29,615 bases of DNA from RGIG6353 sp045660745 (GTDB lineage Bacteria; Bacillota; Clostridia; Oscillospirales; SIG627): positions 1 to 29,615 of the forward strand of contig JAZREJ010000019.1 in the NCBI GenBank assembly GCA_045660745.1, in the 5' to 3' direction. Both the position numbers and the translations under genes were made by a program. Below the pieces are notes generated by a model, which ran no database searches, was not told where the DNA came from, and worked only from the letters and a program-made list of their open reading frames with translations. Below, piece by piece: positions 7,679 through 16,008 of this stretch (the stretch's first letter is position 1; each line of letters opens with the position of its first letter).

Positions 7679-7720
7679 CTTGTTTTTTGTCAAATTATGT
7701 TTGAAGATTACATTTTACCG

Positions 7721-9412
7721 TTAGCCTATATTGTCAATAAGCCACTCAAACACTTCTTCGATGAGGCAAAGCTCATCCTTCTTGTTCTTCTCACGCCATT
7801 TTGCGCTGAACAGTTCAAGCCATGCACGAGTGTCGGTGATGCGCTTTATCGGATATCCCGCGATGATGCCGAGATACTCATACATTACCATAATCCCCTC
7901 GGTACACAGCCTCATCTCAACCGACAAATCATCATTATTCGGAGGAATCTCCGACATAAGTATCTTATACTCACGCTGCGCATTATAAATGTCATGCTCG
8001 TTGACAACGGTGGTGTAGTCGGTAGAATAACGCTTGTGGAAATACGCTTTAACAAGGTCGCTCCAAAAAATCGGACGGTGCATTTCGTTGATGCGACGGA
8101 GAATATCAACGGCAGTCGCATGCTTATATATATGAAGGTTTGCGGCGGCACGGAAAAGGTCGGTATCCTCCGTCATGGTATCCCACGCAACGGAGCCTCC
8201 GAAAATAACTCCGTAAAGGGACATATCAATACTTGCAATATTGCCCCAGTCCCCCCAGTTGGTATTGAGCATACCCTGACATCCATACGTCATGCCGTAG
8301 CCCACAAGCCTCTTGATGATAGGCACAGAATAGTGAATTGCCTCGCACATTCTGTGCTGTGAGCAGACGCTCGGACCGACTATGTGGAGTCTGCCGTTAA
8401 ATCTTTCAAAGAGATATTTTTCAGCTCCCTGATTGTAATTCCATTTTATAAACATTACATCTTTGGGAAGACGGTCAAGCGCCTCGGGGTGCTCACGGGC
8501 AATGTCCCCCCACATCATAACACGTTTTCCTAAGCTATTTACATAGTCAGTAATCTTTGTAACAAAGTCAACGTAAAGGTCAACGTAATTGTAGCCTTCC
8601 TTTTCAAGTTGCTTGAGGTCAAAGGTCTCGTCGCAACAAATATTCACCCATTCGCTCTTGAAAAGAGGAAGATATTCGTCAAAGAGAGATTTTATAACTT
8701 CAAAGCTTTCAGGCTTTCTTGGGTCGATGGTATGGTGTTGTCCCCTGAAATTCCATGCAAATCTGCGGTCTATATCCTCTTTGTGGCATCTGAGATGCTT
8801 GTAGCGGTCAAGCTGAAGCAATTCAAACAAATGTCCGAAGCAGGAAAGCGAGGGCTGAAAATCAATAAAGTTTTCTTCACAATAATCTCTGATTGCTATT
8901 ATCTCATCTGCGGTATAATAGCCTGTCTTTTCCTTGATTCCATCATACTGCGGGAAGTCAAACACGTGCTCAACGTAAATTTGAAAAACATTGTGCTTGG
9001 TGAAGGCAAGTATGTCGATAAGCTTCTTTAAGGTTTCCACCTTGGGAATCTTACCCCTTGTGACATCGTGATAATATCCTCGGAATTTAAGATCAGGGAA
9101 ATCACGGATATACAGATGAGGAATATTAGTGTGTGCAAATATCTGGCGAAGAGTTTGGAGAGCATAGAATGCGGCTCTGTCGCACTCTGCCACAATCCTT
9201 ATCTCCTCGTCCGAGACGTTAAGAGTGTACTCCTCGCCCTCTCCGTCCTTTATTTCAACTGTCAAAAAGACACCGCTTGTATCCTGCGGAAGGGTTTCAA
9301 TTACTCTTTCAAGTCTTCTGTCAAGCCCCTTGTTAAAGCCCGAAATTGCCTTAACCTTAAGAAAAACTTCCTTTTCTTCGATATATTTAACCTGTGGAAT
9401 AAGTTTCAGCAT
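7721..9412 (-). CDS. Glycoside hydrolase family 20-type beta-N-acetylhexosaminidase
   Basis: GH20 enzymes remove terminal GlcNAc or GalNAc by substrate-assisted catalysis. The 563-residue protein has an N-terminal GH20b-like alpha/beta domain (about 1-105) and a TIM barrel opening with FRGYYHDVTRGKIP (about 110-123). The catalytic Asp-Glu pair is Asp261-Glu262 in NICCDETFDL. There is no signal peptide, so it acts in the cytoplasm on imported glycans. The start is the ATG at 9412; an in-frame GTG at 9421 lies within the ribosome site GAGGTG itself. The gene follows the glycyl-radical enzyme by 56 bases but has its own consensus promoter. Substrate is not certain; the family assignment is good. 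Confidence 0.85.
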   Translation of the reverse strand: MLKLIPQVKYIEEKEVFLKVKAISGFNKGLDRRLERVIETLPQDTSGVFLTVEIKDGEGEEYTLNVSDEEIRIVAECDRAAFYALQTLRQIFAHTNIPHLYIRDFPDLKFRGYYHDVTRGKIPKVETLKKLIDILAFTKHNVFQIYVEHVFDFPQYDGIKEKTGYYTADEIIAIRDYCEENFIDFQPSLSCFGHLFELLQLDRYKHLRCHKEDIDRRFAWNFRGQHHTIDPRKPESFEVIKSLFDEYLPLFKSEWVNICCDETFDLKQLEKEGYNYVDLYVDFVTKITDYVNSLGKRVMMWGDIAREHPEALDRLPKDVMFIKWNYNQGAEKYLFERFNGRLHIVGPSVCSQHRMCEAIHYSVPIIKRLVGYGMTYGCQGMLNTNWGDWGNIASIDMSLYGVIFGGSVAWDTMTEDTDLFRAAANLHIYKHATAVDILRRINEMHRPIFWSDLVKAYFHKRYSTDYTTVVNEHDIYNAQREYKILMSEIPPNNDDLSVEMRLCTEGIMVMYEYLGIIAGYPIKRITDTRAWLELFSAKWREKNKKDELCLIEEVFEWLIDNIG

Positions 9413-9420
9413 AAAAAGCA

Positions 9421-9465
9421 CCTCTTTTCTGTCTTGATTATAAACAGAAAAGAGGTCTTTGTCAA
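9421..9465 (-). promoter_or_regulatory. perfect consensus promoter within a 12-bp palindrome, upstream of the GH20 gene
   Basis: On the minus strand TTGACA (9460-9465), 17 bases, TATAAT (9437-9442): both hexamers are exact. A perfect inverted repeat, CCTCTTTTCTGT (9421-9432) and ACAGAAAAGAGG (9444-9455), is centred on the -10 box. The repeat would be an operator for a repressor. In a read-through transcript from the upstream gene it would fold and bury the GH20 ribosome site (AGAGGTG). A transcript from this promoter starts near 9430 and lacks the distal arm. Confidence 0.8.
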
Positions 9466-9468
9466 GCG

Positions 9469-11394
9469 TTAACAGGTATATTCCTGTCTTGAAATAATGT
9501 GATTTTGATAGCTCGGATCAAGCTCGTTGAAATATCCGCTCCAGCCCCAGACCCGAACTATGAGATTGGGGTATTTTTCGGGATTTTTCTGTGCATCAAG
9601 AAGTATTTCACGGTTTGCGGAATTGAGCTGCAGCTGATGTCCCCCAAGGTCGACAAAGGTCTTTACAAGCATTGCAGTCTTTTCAACACCAACGTCATTT
9701 CGAAGAAGATTCGGATGGATCTCAAGAGTCAGAGGTCCGCCGTTTATGATGTTTGTCATATCGTGCTTTGTAAAAGACTGAATCACCGACAAAAGTCCGC
9801 TCGGCTTTACCAAAAGAGATGGAGAAAAATTAGCTGAAAAAGGCTCTCCCGCCCTTCTTCCATCGGGGGTTGCGGGACATCTGACAGAAGAGAGAATATA
9901 TTCCATTGCAGTACCCGTACCCGCTCGCCAGATTCCTCCGAAGGGAGTTTTGTGTCCGTTCATATTTTCCGAAAAAGTGCTCATCAGGTGGGAGGCTATC
10001 GAATCAACAAAATCATCATTATTACCCATTTTGGGACAAGCAGCAATGGTATTTTTAAGTTCTTCAAAGCCCTCAAAGTTTTTGTCAAGTGCTTCAACAA
10101 GAGTTGTTGGAGAAAGGGTCTTTTCATCATACACAAGCTTTTTTATGACAGCAAGTGAATCTGCGGCAGTTGCGATTCCGACTCCGTGGCATCCGAAATT
10201 ATGATATTTGGAAGCAATATATGCGGGCATCAGCTTTTCTATAGAGCCGTCAATAAAAATCGAGTCAAAGGCAGAGCTTCGTTTTACCTTCCTTTCATTC
10301 TCAAGATCTCTAATTTCACGGCACTTTTCCGCAATCAATTCGTTTGTTGCCGCCATAAACTCATCAAAGCATTCGCACTTTTCAAGATACTTGTGGATTG
10401 CTTCATTTATAATAAGCGGGAAATTGAACAGATTTCTGTTAGGTGTATCGGTACCGCAATTCGGGATTATAAATTCCCAACACGCCGCAACAGTATAATC
10501 AAGCGCGTCTTCAAGGTCATATCCAAGCTTTACAAGTCCCGGAATTACAATGTCGTCATTACAGTATTGCGGAAATCCGAGCCCTTTTTTCGTAAGCTCT
10601 GTGCCGAGAATATACTGCTCGACGGGGGTATTCTTTCCGACTCTTAAATTAATTTTCGGGTCAATTAAGGAAAGCTCGAGAGAAGCCTTCATACAAAGCT
10701 CGGAAAGCTCGTTATAGGTTGAATTTCCTTCGCGGTCAAAGCCTCCGAGCATAAGGCTCTGTCCGTTGTCTCCTTGTTGAACACCTATATAAATGTCGCT
10801 GTCATAATTCAGAGAAACAAAGAAAAGCTCAAGTGTCTCAAATATTTCATCCTTTGAAACGCCGTTTGAAACATCCCCGAGGTAATAAGGATACATATAT
10901 TTGTCAAATCTTCCAAGTCCCAGATGATTAACTCCGTGGCGTCTTAAAAGGTATAGACATATCTTCACAAAAAGACACGCTTCAAAAAACGTTTTGGCAC
11001 CCTTTCTCGGAATTTTCTCAAGAGACTTGTAAAGTCTTTCGTTTTTGCCCTTTACACTTTCTCTGAAGGTGTCACAAAGCTCAAGTGCCAGATCGATCTC
11101 ACGGAGCATCGCTCTTCCGAATTCACGCTTCTCTTCATCAGTGTGACTTTTTATGCTCTCTTCTATTTGTTTTTTTACCTCTTCAAAGCCACCGCTCATG
11201 ATCCTTGCATAATTGGGCGAGACGTTTTCAATACACGGGCCTACAAAAAGCTTATTTGCCGACACGTTGAAGCCAAATACGTCTATAGGAAGAAGTCTCG
11301 GAAAATCCTTTTCTCCTTCTTTAAGCTCGACCCTGGTCTTTCTGTATTCCTTTTGCAATAACTGTTCAAGGTATTTTTTTACGTTTTCCGTCAT
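9469..11394 (-). CDS. Glycyl-radical enzyme of the pyruvate formate-lyase superfamily, substrate unknown
   Basis: These enzymes use a glycyl radical to make a cysteine thiyl radical that attacks the substrate. The 641-residue protein has the C-terminal radical motif RVWGWSGYF (Gly617; usual form RVxGYSxxF) and the central loop AACWEFIIPNCG, with Cys305 as the likely thiyl residue and Glu307 as the likely base, comparable to GCVE in dehydratase and lyase members. It lacks the Cys-Cys pair of true pyruvate formate-lyase and is shorter than the usual 750-850 residues. Its activase is encoded nine bases upstream and a divergent AraC regulator lies beyond. The ribosome site GAGGTG overlaps the activase stop. 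Neither the reaction nor the product is identifiable. Confidence 0.9.
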   Translation of the reverse strand: MTENVKKYLEQLLQKEYRKTRVELKEGEKDFPRLLPIDVFGFNVSANKLFVGPCIENVSPNYARIMSGGFEEVKKQIEESIKSHTDEEKREFGRAMLREIDLALELCDTFRESVKGKNERLYKSLEKIPRKGAKTFFEACLFVKICLYLLRRHGVNHLGLGRFDKYMYPYYLGDVSNGVSKDEIFETLELFFVSLNYDSDIYIGVQQGDNGQSLMLGGFDREGNSTYNELSELCMKASLELSLIDPKINLRVGKNTPVEQYILGTELTKKGLGFPQYCNDDIVIPGLVKLGYDLEDALDYTVAACWEFIIPNCGTDTPNRNLFNFPLIINEAIHKYLEKCECFDEFMAATNELIAEKCREIRDLENERKVKRSSAFDSIFIDGSIEKLMPAYIASKYHNFGCHGVGIATAADSLAVIKKLVYDEKTLSPTTLVEALDKNFEGFEELKNTIAACPKMGNNDDFVDSIASHLMSTFSENMNGHKTPFGGIWRAGTGTAMEYILSSVRCPATPDGRRAGEPFSANFSPSLLVKPSGLLSVIQSFTKHDMTNIINGGPLTLEIHPNLLRNDVGVEKTAMLVKTFVDLGGHQLQLNSANREILLDAQKNPEKYPNLIVRVWGWSGYFNELDPSYQNHIISRQEYTC

Positions 11395-11403
11395 AATATC
11401 ACC

Positions 11404-12249
11404 TCATAGAATTTTAGTTTTTATGCCACAGCTTTTGAATATATTCTCCCCAAAAAGCACCTCTTTTTCTTCATCAAACAAAGGAGCATATTCCCGACCT
11501 ACAAGCTTATATTTAGCACCCGCCATCTTATTGTAGGGTAAAAGCTCTGCGTAAGAGCATCCGTTTTCGGCAATAAGAGAGGCTATTTTCAAAAGATTGT
11601 CCTCTGTATCTGTGACGCCCGGGATAAGCGGGATACGAACAACGTAAGGTATGTCGGAGCGTGCGAGAAGCTTAAAATTTTCAATGATTAGAGTGTTGTC
11701 AACACCTGTATATTTTCTATGCATAACATTATCCGCAAGCTTTAGATCGAACAGGAAATAATCCATAACCGAAAGGGCTTTTTTGAAATTCTCGACAGCC
11801 GTATATCCGCAGGTTTGCACCGCCTGATGAAGTCTTCCTTTAAGGAGCTCTGCCGTTTGAAGCAAAAACTCACTTTGAAAGAAAGGCTCGCCTCCCGAAT
11901 AGGTAACTCCACCGCTTTTTTTGAGGATAATTTCATTCTTCAAAAGCTTTTCCGCAAGGCTCTCCGGGGTATATTTCTTCCCGCAAATCCTCAATAGGTT
12001 TCGCGGACAAGCCTTTATGCTTTCAATTGTATAACAGATCGAAGCTTGTTGCTTTTCCGCCTTTTCAATACACCTTCCGCATCCAATACATCCGTTGGGG
12101 CTTCGGACTATCTGTTCTCCCTTTTCCTGTCCTTCGGGGTTATGACACCAGGTACAGCGGAGAGGACATCCCTTCAAAAACGCAGTCGTGCGAATACCGG
12201 GGCCATCCCATACCGAAAACTCTTCTATGGAAAAAACTGTTCCGTACAA
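11404..12249 (-). CDS. Glycyl-radical enzyme activating protein (radical SAM)
   Basis: The activase uses S-adenosylmethionine and a [4Fe-4S] cluster to place the radical on Gly617 of the adjacent enzyme. The 281-residue protein has SVWDGPGIRTTAFLKGCP followed by the CxxxCxxC motif (C-P-L-R-C-T-W-C), and SGGEPFFQ and DLKLAD typical of PflA-like proteins. The ferredoxin insert starts CIGCGRC but the remaining cysteines (SIC, ACP, RIC) are irregular, so probably only one extra cluster forms. The start is taken as the TTG at 12249 because GGAGGTGA (12255-12262) is correctly spaced for it; the in-frame GTG at 12258 lies inside that ribosome site. Confidence 0.92.
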   Translation of the reverse strand: MYGTVFSIEEFSVWDGPGIRTTAFLKGCPLRCTWCHNPEGQEKGEQIVRSPNGCIGCGRCIEKAEKQQASICYTIESIKACPRNLLRICGKKYTPESLAEKLLKNEIILKKSGGVTYSGGEPFFQSEFLLQTAELLKGRLHQAVQTCGYTAVENFKKALSVMDYFLFDLKLADNVMHRKYTGVDNTLIIENFKLLARSDIPYVVRIPLIPGVTDTEDNLLKIASLIAENGCSYAELLPYNKMAGAKYKLVGREYAPLFDEEKEVLFGENIFKSCGIKTKIL

Positions 12250-12284
12250 TAATCTCACCTCCGCTTCAGTATAAAAACATTTTA

Positions 12285-12313
12285 TTGACTTTACAAGAAA
12301 TATGTTATATAAT
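12285..12313 (+). promoter_or_regulatory. promoter of the AraC-family gene
   Basis: TTGACT (12285-12290) and TATAAT (12308-12313) are 17 bases apart on the plus strand. The -10 is half of the palindrome TATAATTATA (12308-12317), which also supplies a TATAAT on the minus strand that could serve the activase/glycyl-radical operon. No good minus-strand -35 is visible, which fits dependence on an activator. Confidence 0.75.
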
Positions 12314-12353
12314 TATAGACAGAAGTTAAGATTTTATATTTGAGGAAAGTGCT

Positions 12354-13121
12354 ATGATACAGCATCAAACAGACAACAGCCGCAAGGATTTCCAATACAA
12401 TTCACGCCTATATACAGACGTTTTTTGGCATTCTCACTATCACGGAAATTTCGAGCTGATATTTATGATATCCGGCGAAATTGAGCTTTTTATAAACGGA
12501 GAAATGTTCAGGCTTTGCAAGGGTGAAGCTTTTCTGATAGCTCCTTATGCCATTCACTCTTTTTACGTTCCTCAAAACGCGCTTGCATGGGTCGGGGTAT
12601 TTTCCGACGAATACATTTCTGTTTTCTCGGCTAAATACCAAGACGTTCAGTTTTCCTCTTTCCGTCTCTCTCAAGAGTCTGAGAAACTACTCAGAGAAAA
12701 GCTTTTTACAGAAAATGTTCCCGACGTTTATCTTCTCACCGCGTATCTTAATATTGTTTGCAGTGAGTGTATATCAAATTCGCAAATTCTTAACAGCTTT
12801 AAAAATAGCGGATTTATGAAAGAGGTTATAGACTACGTTTCGGAAAATCTGTCTCAGAATATTTCGATGTCATCCCTTGCCGCCTCAATGGGATATGAAT
12901 ACCATTACTTCTCCGCACTTTTTCACAAATGTTTTGGCGAAGATTTTAAAAAATTCATAAATCAATTCAAGGTCTATTCCGCTTGCGAATATTTACTTGC
13001 ACAAGAGAAAAGTATAACCGAGATCTGCGGAGTTTGCGGATTTGCAAGTATACGCAATTTCAACCGTGTTTTTAAAGATTTCATAAAAATGACACCAAGA
13101 GAGTATCAAAAAAAGCATTAA
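12354..13121 (+). CDS. AraC-family transcriptional regulator
   Basis: The 255-residue protein has an N-terminal cupin sensor (about 15-100, with HSHYHGNFELIFMISGE and FLIAPYAIHSF) and a C-terminal double helix-turn-helix (about 155-252, with SMSSLAASMGYEYHYFSALF and ITEICGVCGFASIRNFNRVF). It is divergent from the activase/glycyl-radical operon, with 95 to 105 bases between them, so it most likely controls that operon in response to a sugar-like ligand; this is inference from position. The start has GAGGAAAG upstream. The stop codon lies inside the shared terminator, and the protein ends Lys-Lys-His. Confidence 0.92.
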   Translation: MIQHQTDNSRKDFQYNSRLYTDVFWHSHYHGNFELIFMISGEIELFINGEMFRLCKGEAFLIAPYAIHSFYVPQNALAWVGVFSDEYISVFSAKYQDVQFSSFRLSQESEKLLREKLFTENVPDVYLLTAYLNIVCSECISNSQILNSFKNSGFMKEVIDYVSENLSQNISMSSLAASMGYEYHYFSALFHKCFGEDFKKFINQFKVYSACEYLLAQEKSITEICGVCGFASIRNFNRVFKDFIKMTPREYQKKH

Positions 13122-13148
13122 AGAGGAAAGCCTCTTTAATGCTTTTTT
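13109..13148. terminator. bidirectional terminator shared by araC-type and deoR-type genes
   Basis: Arms 13109-13126 and 13131-13148 form an 18-bp perfect stem with loop AAAG, ending in A/T runs on both sides. It includes the stop codons of both convergent genes. Each arm encodes AAA AAG CAT TAA, so both proteins end Lys-Lys-His. Confidence 0.9.
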
Positions 13149-13864
13149 AAGCTCTCCGGGAGCTCTGTATCTGATATTATTTCGTCAACATCCGAAATAG
13201 TACACTGTATAAAGGAGGAGCGTGTTCCAAACTTTGAGGAATCGCATAAAAAGACCTTTTTGACACTGTTTTTAAGCATAGAATTTCTCACGTGTATTTC
13301 TTCCTCTGTGCAATCGCTTAAGACTCCTTCATCAGACAGTGAATGAGTTGAGAAAAACGCAATGTCCGCAAATATACCTTCAAACGTTTTTTGCGCGGGA
13401 TAACCTATAAGACAGTTAGGATTTTTGCGGCTGACGGTTCCTCCGCTGGAATGCAGCACTATATCCGTTTCCGAAAGAAGGATAAGTATTTCAAGGTTAT
13501 TGGTGACGACCGTGAGATTTTTAAATTCCGCAAGTCTCTGTGCAAGAAAAAAGGCGGTTGATGACTGGTCGAGAAAAACAATGTCTCCGTCATGAATAAG
13601 CTTTACCGCTTTTTCCGCAATTATCTCCTTTTCAACCGATCGCTTATGGGCACGGGTAGAAAACGAGCTTACGTTGGTCCTTGAGCGGATTATCTCCGCA
13701 CCTCCCCAGCCTCTTTTCACAAGATGCCTTTTTTCCATATCATCAAGATCGCGTCTTACACTTGACGAACTTGTGTATACAGCCTGACTTATTTCCTCGA
13801 CTGAGGCATATCCTTTTTCAGCCAAAAAAGCGTATATTTCACTCTGTCTTTCACTCTTTTGCAT
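13136..13864 (-). CDS. DeoR-family transcriptional regulator
   Basis: DeoR-family proteins are usually repressors released by sugar phosphates. The 242-residue protein has an N-terminal winged helix (about 5-58, with ASVEEISQAVYTSSSSVRRD and the DLDDMEKRHLVKRGWGGA wing, each under 20 residues) and a DeoR effector domain with the phosphosugar-site segments DGDIVFLDQSST and TVVTNNLEI. The ATG at 13864 is preferred over the GTG at 13882 because GGAGAG precedes it closely. It is divergent from the glycerol-1-phosphate dehydrogenase/HAD pair, its likely target. Confidence 0.9.
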   Translation of the reverse strand: MQKSERQSEIYAFLAEKGYASVEEISQAVYTSSSSVRRDLDDMEKRHLVKRGWGGAEIIRSRTNVSSFSTRAHKRSVEKEIIAEKAVKLIHDGDIVFLDQSSTAFFLAQRLAEFKNLTVVTNNLEILILLSETDIVLHSSGGTVSRKNPNCLIGYPAQKTFEGIFADIAFFSTHSLSDEGVLSDCTEEEIHVRNSMLKNSVKKVFLCDSSKFGTRSSFIQCTISDVDEIISDTELPESLKKH

Positions 13865-13947
13865 AGCTCTCTCCCGTGACACATTTTGATTGAATTATCA
13901 ATTATTTTTAAAATTCTGCACAAATTTGCTCAAATCATAAAAAACTA

Positions 13948-13976
13948 TTGATTATTCTTGACGGATTTATTATAAT
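13948..13976 (+). promoter_or_regulatory. promoter of the G1P dehydrogenase/HAD operon
   Basis: TTGATT (13948-13953) and TATAAT (13971-13976) are 17 bases apart. The shared DeoR intergenic region (13865-14008) also holds short inverted repeats such as ATTGA-ATTA-TCAAT near 13890-13903 that could be DeoR operators. A weak minus-strand promoter (TTGAGC, 17 bases, TAAAAA) may serve the regulator. Confidence 0.6.
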
Positions 13977-14008
13977 ACAAACAGAAACATTTGTAAAGAG
14001 GTAATATT

Positions 14009-15265
14009 ATGGATATCAATAAGCTTTTAAAGGGTGTTGACTGCTCTTGCGGAAAACATCACACCTGTGATATTGGAAGTGTATACGTTGAAAAAGGTGC
14101 TGTAGCGCGTCTTGAAGAGATTTGTCACGGATTTTCAAGCGCACTTATAGTTTGTGACGAAAATACATACGCCGTTGCCGGAAAAAGCGTTGAAAAATAC
14201 GCCCCTGTTAAGAAGGCGGTCATGTTCTCGGGCAAGACCGTTGTGATCCCCAACGAAGATGCAATAGAGGAAGTTACCTCCTCGCTTGAAGGTATCGACC
14301 TTATCATCGCAATCGGCTCGGGAGTTATGCAGGACCTTTGCAAATACGTATCCTGGAAGTCGGGAATTCCCTACTACGTTGTTGCAACCGCTCCTTCAAT
14401 GGACGGCTACGCGTCAAGCGGTGCGGCAATGATTACAGACGGCATGAAGGTTACATACTCGGCTAAAGTACCCGATGCTATAATTGCTGATACCGAATTT
14501 ATTGCTACCGCTCCTCTTGAAATGATAAAGGCGGGCTACGGCGATATTATCGGTAAGTACTCGGCACTCTGCGACTGGGAGCTTGGAAGAATAGTCAACG
14601 GCGAATACTTCTGTCCCGAAATATACAAGCTTACGATGGATATGGTGGAAAAGGTTCTCCCTCTTGCGGAAAAGCTTCTTTCACGCGACGAAGAAAGCAT
14701 AAAGGTGCTCATGGAGGCGCTTATCATCGTGGGAATTGCAATGAGCTTTGCGGGTAATTCCCGTCCCGCATCCGGTAGCGAGCATCATCTGTCTCACTAC
14801 TTTGAGATAACGGGTATCGTTGACGGAACAGAATATCTTCCCCACGGAATCGACGTTGTATTCTCCACGTGGGCTACCTCTCTTATCAGAGAGAAGCTTG
14901 CAACACGTCCCTTTTCCGACAAGCTTTTTGTTCAGGCTGACAAGGACGCTGAAATAAAGAGAGTTTACAAGAGCGTTGCAGACGGATGCATCGCACTTCA
15001 GGAAAAGCTCGGCACCTACAAGACAGACAGGATACCCACATACATCAAGTGTGAAAAGGAAATCAAAGAGGTTCTTGCAAAAGTTCCCTCCGCAGACGAG
15101 ATAAATGCTATACTCGACAGAATCGGGCTTGACCTTGATGATTTCTTCAAGACATATTCAAGAGAAAAAATTTGTGATGCAATCCGCTATGCCAAGGACT
15201 TGAAGGATCGTTACACGGTTCTTTGGATGTGGTATGATATGTTTGGATTGGAGGAAGTATTATGA
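14009..15265 (+). CDS. sn-glycerol-1-phosphate dehydrogenase, AraM/EgsA family
   Basis: The family reduces dihydroxyacetone phosphate to sn-glycerol-1-phosphate with NAD(P)H and a divalent metal. The 418-residue protein has the nucleotide loop AIGSGVMQDLCKY (about 101-113), ATAPSMDGYASSGAAM (about 127-141), and the expected metal ligands Asp179, His259 or His260, and His279. The length matches AraM-type members. GAGGT lies upstream of the ATG. Its stop overlaps the HAD gene start (ATGA), so the two are translationally coupled. In bacteria this enzyme occurs in Bacillus lipid synthesis and in arabinose operons (AraM); which applies here is unknown. Confidence 0.9.
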   Translation: MDINKLLKGVDCSCGKHHTCDIGSVYVEKGAVARLEEICHGFSSALIVCDENTYAVAGKSVEKYAPVKKAVMFSGKTVVIPNEDAIEEVTSSLEGIDLIIAIGSGVMQDLCKYVSWKSGIPYYVVATAPSMDGYASSGAAMITDGMKVTYSAKVPDAIIADTEFIATAPLEMIKAGYGDIIGKYSALCDWELGRIVNGEYFCPEIYKLTMDMVEKVLPLAEKLLSRDEESIKVLMEALIIVGIAMSFAGNSRPASGSEHHLSHYFEITGIVDGTEYLPHGIDVVFSTWATSLIREKLATRPFSDKLFVQADKDAEIKRVYKSVADGCIALQEKLGTYKTDRIPTYIKCEKEIKEVLAKVPSADEINAILDRIGLDLDDFFKTYSREKICDAIRYAKDLKDRYTVLWMWYDMFGLEEVL

Positions 15266-15972
15266 TAAAAGTTATTGCAATGGACCTTGACGGTACCCTT
15301 ACCCAGCACAAAACCCCCATGACTCCAGAGTGCCGCGAAACACTTACACGCCTTTCCGAAAAGTACAAGCTTATTATGGCGGGTGCCGGAATGTGCCGCA
15401 GAATCTTCACACAGATGGAGGGCTTCCCCATCGACATCGTAGGTAACTACGGAATGCAGTACGCTGAGTACAACCCTGAAACAAAGGATATAGACATAAT
15501 TTTTGACGAAGTGCGTGAGTGCGACAAAGAGAGCATCGAAAAGAGAGTTACCGCCCTTCGTGAAAAGTACGGTTTTACCGAATTCCGCGGAGAAAACGTT
15601 GAGTATCACTCATCGGGCTGTGTAACCTTCCCCATCCTCGGCACAAAGGCGCTTCAGGAGGACAAGCTTGCGTTTGACCCCGACCGCAAAAAAAGACGCA
15701 AAATTTATGACGAGGTAGTTGCAACCTTCCCCGAATACAACGTGTTTATCGGAGGTTCTTCCTCATTCGATATGGCTCCCGCTCCCTTCAACAAGGCATA
15801 TGCTCTCAAGAAGTGGTGCGACGAGCGCGGAATCCGCCCCGACGAGCTTGTATACGTCGGTGATGACTACGGTCCCGGCGGAAACGATGAGTCGGTATAC
15901 CTTTCCGACTTCGGATATATCGAAATCGACGACTACAGAGATTTCCCCGACAAGGTAAAGCATCTTCTTTAA
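15262..15972 (+). CDS. HAD-superfamily phosphatase, IIB (phosphomannomutase-like) type
   Basis: The 236-residue protein has HAD motif I with nucleophile Asp8 and Asp10 in AMDLDGTLT and motif IV GDDYGPGGND near residue 197. The cap segment (CVTFPILGT, about residues 120-128) is of the IIB type also seen in sugar-phosphate phosphatases and eukaryotic-type phosphomannomutases. It overlaps the G1P dehydrogenase by four bases, so it probably acts on that product or on a sugar phosphate in the same pathway. Substrate cannot be read from the sequence. Confidence 0.85.
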   Translation: MIKVIAMDLDGTLTQHKTPMTPECRETLTRLSEKYKLIMAGAGMCRRIFTQMEGFPIDIVGNYGMQYAEYNPETKDIDIIFDEVRECDKESIEKRVTALREKYGFTEFRGENVEYHSSGCVTFPILGTKALQEDKLAFDPDRKKRRKIYDEVVATFPEYNVFIGGSSSFDMAPAPFNKAYALKKWCDERGIRPDELVYVGDDYGPGGNDESVYLSDFGYIEIDDYRDFPDKVKHLL

Positions 15973-15978
15973 AAAAGC

Positions 15979-16006
15979 AATCGGCTACGGAAAACCGTAG
16001 CCGATT
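15979..16006. terminator. bidirectional terminator between the HAD and amidohydrolase genes
   Basis: AATCGGCTACGG (15979-15990) and CCGTAGCCGATT (15995-16006) form a 12-bp stem with loop AAAA, followed by TTTT on the plus strand and a T-rich run on the minus strand. It closes both convergent genes. Confidence 0.9.
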
Positions 16007-16008
16007 TT

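Noticed and set aside
12268..12296. Minus-strand promoter TTGTAA, 17 bases, TATACT for the activase
   Set aside because: The implied start would fall on the ribosome site, leaving no leader.
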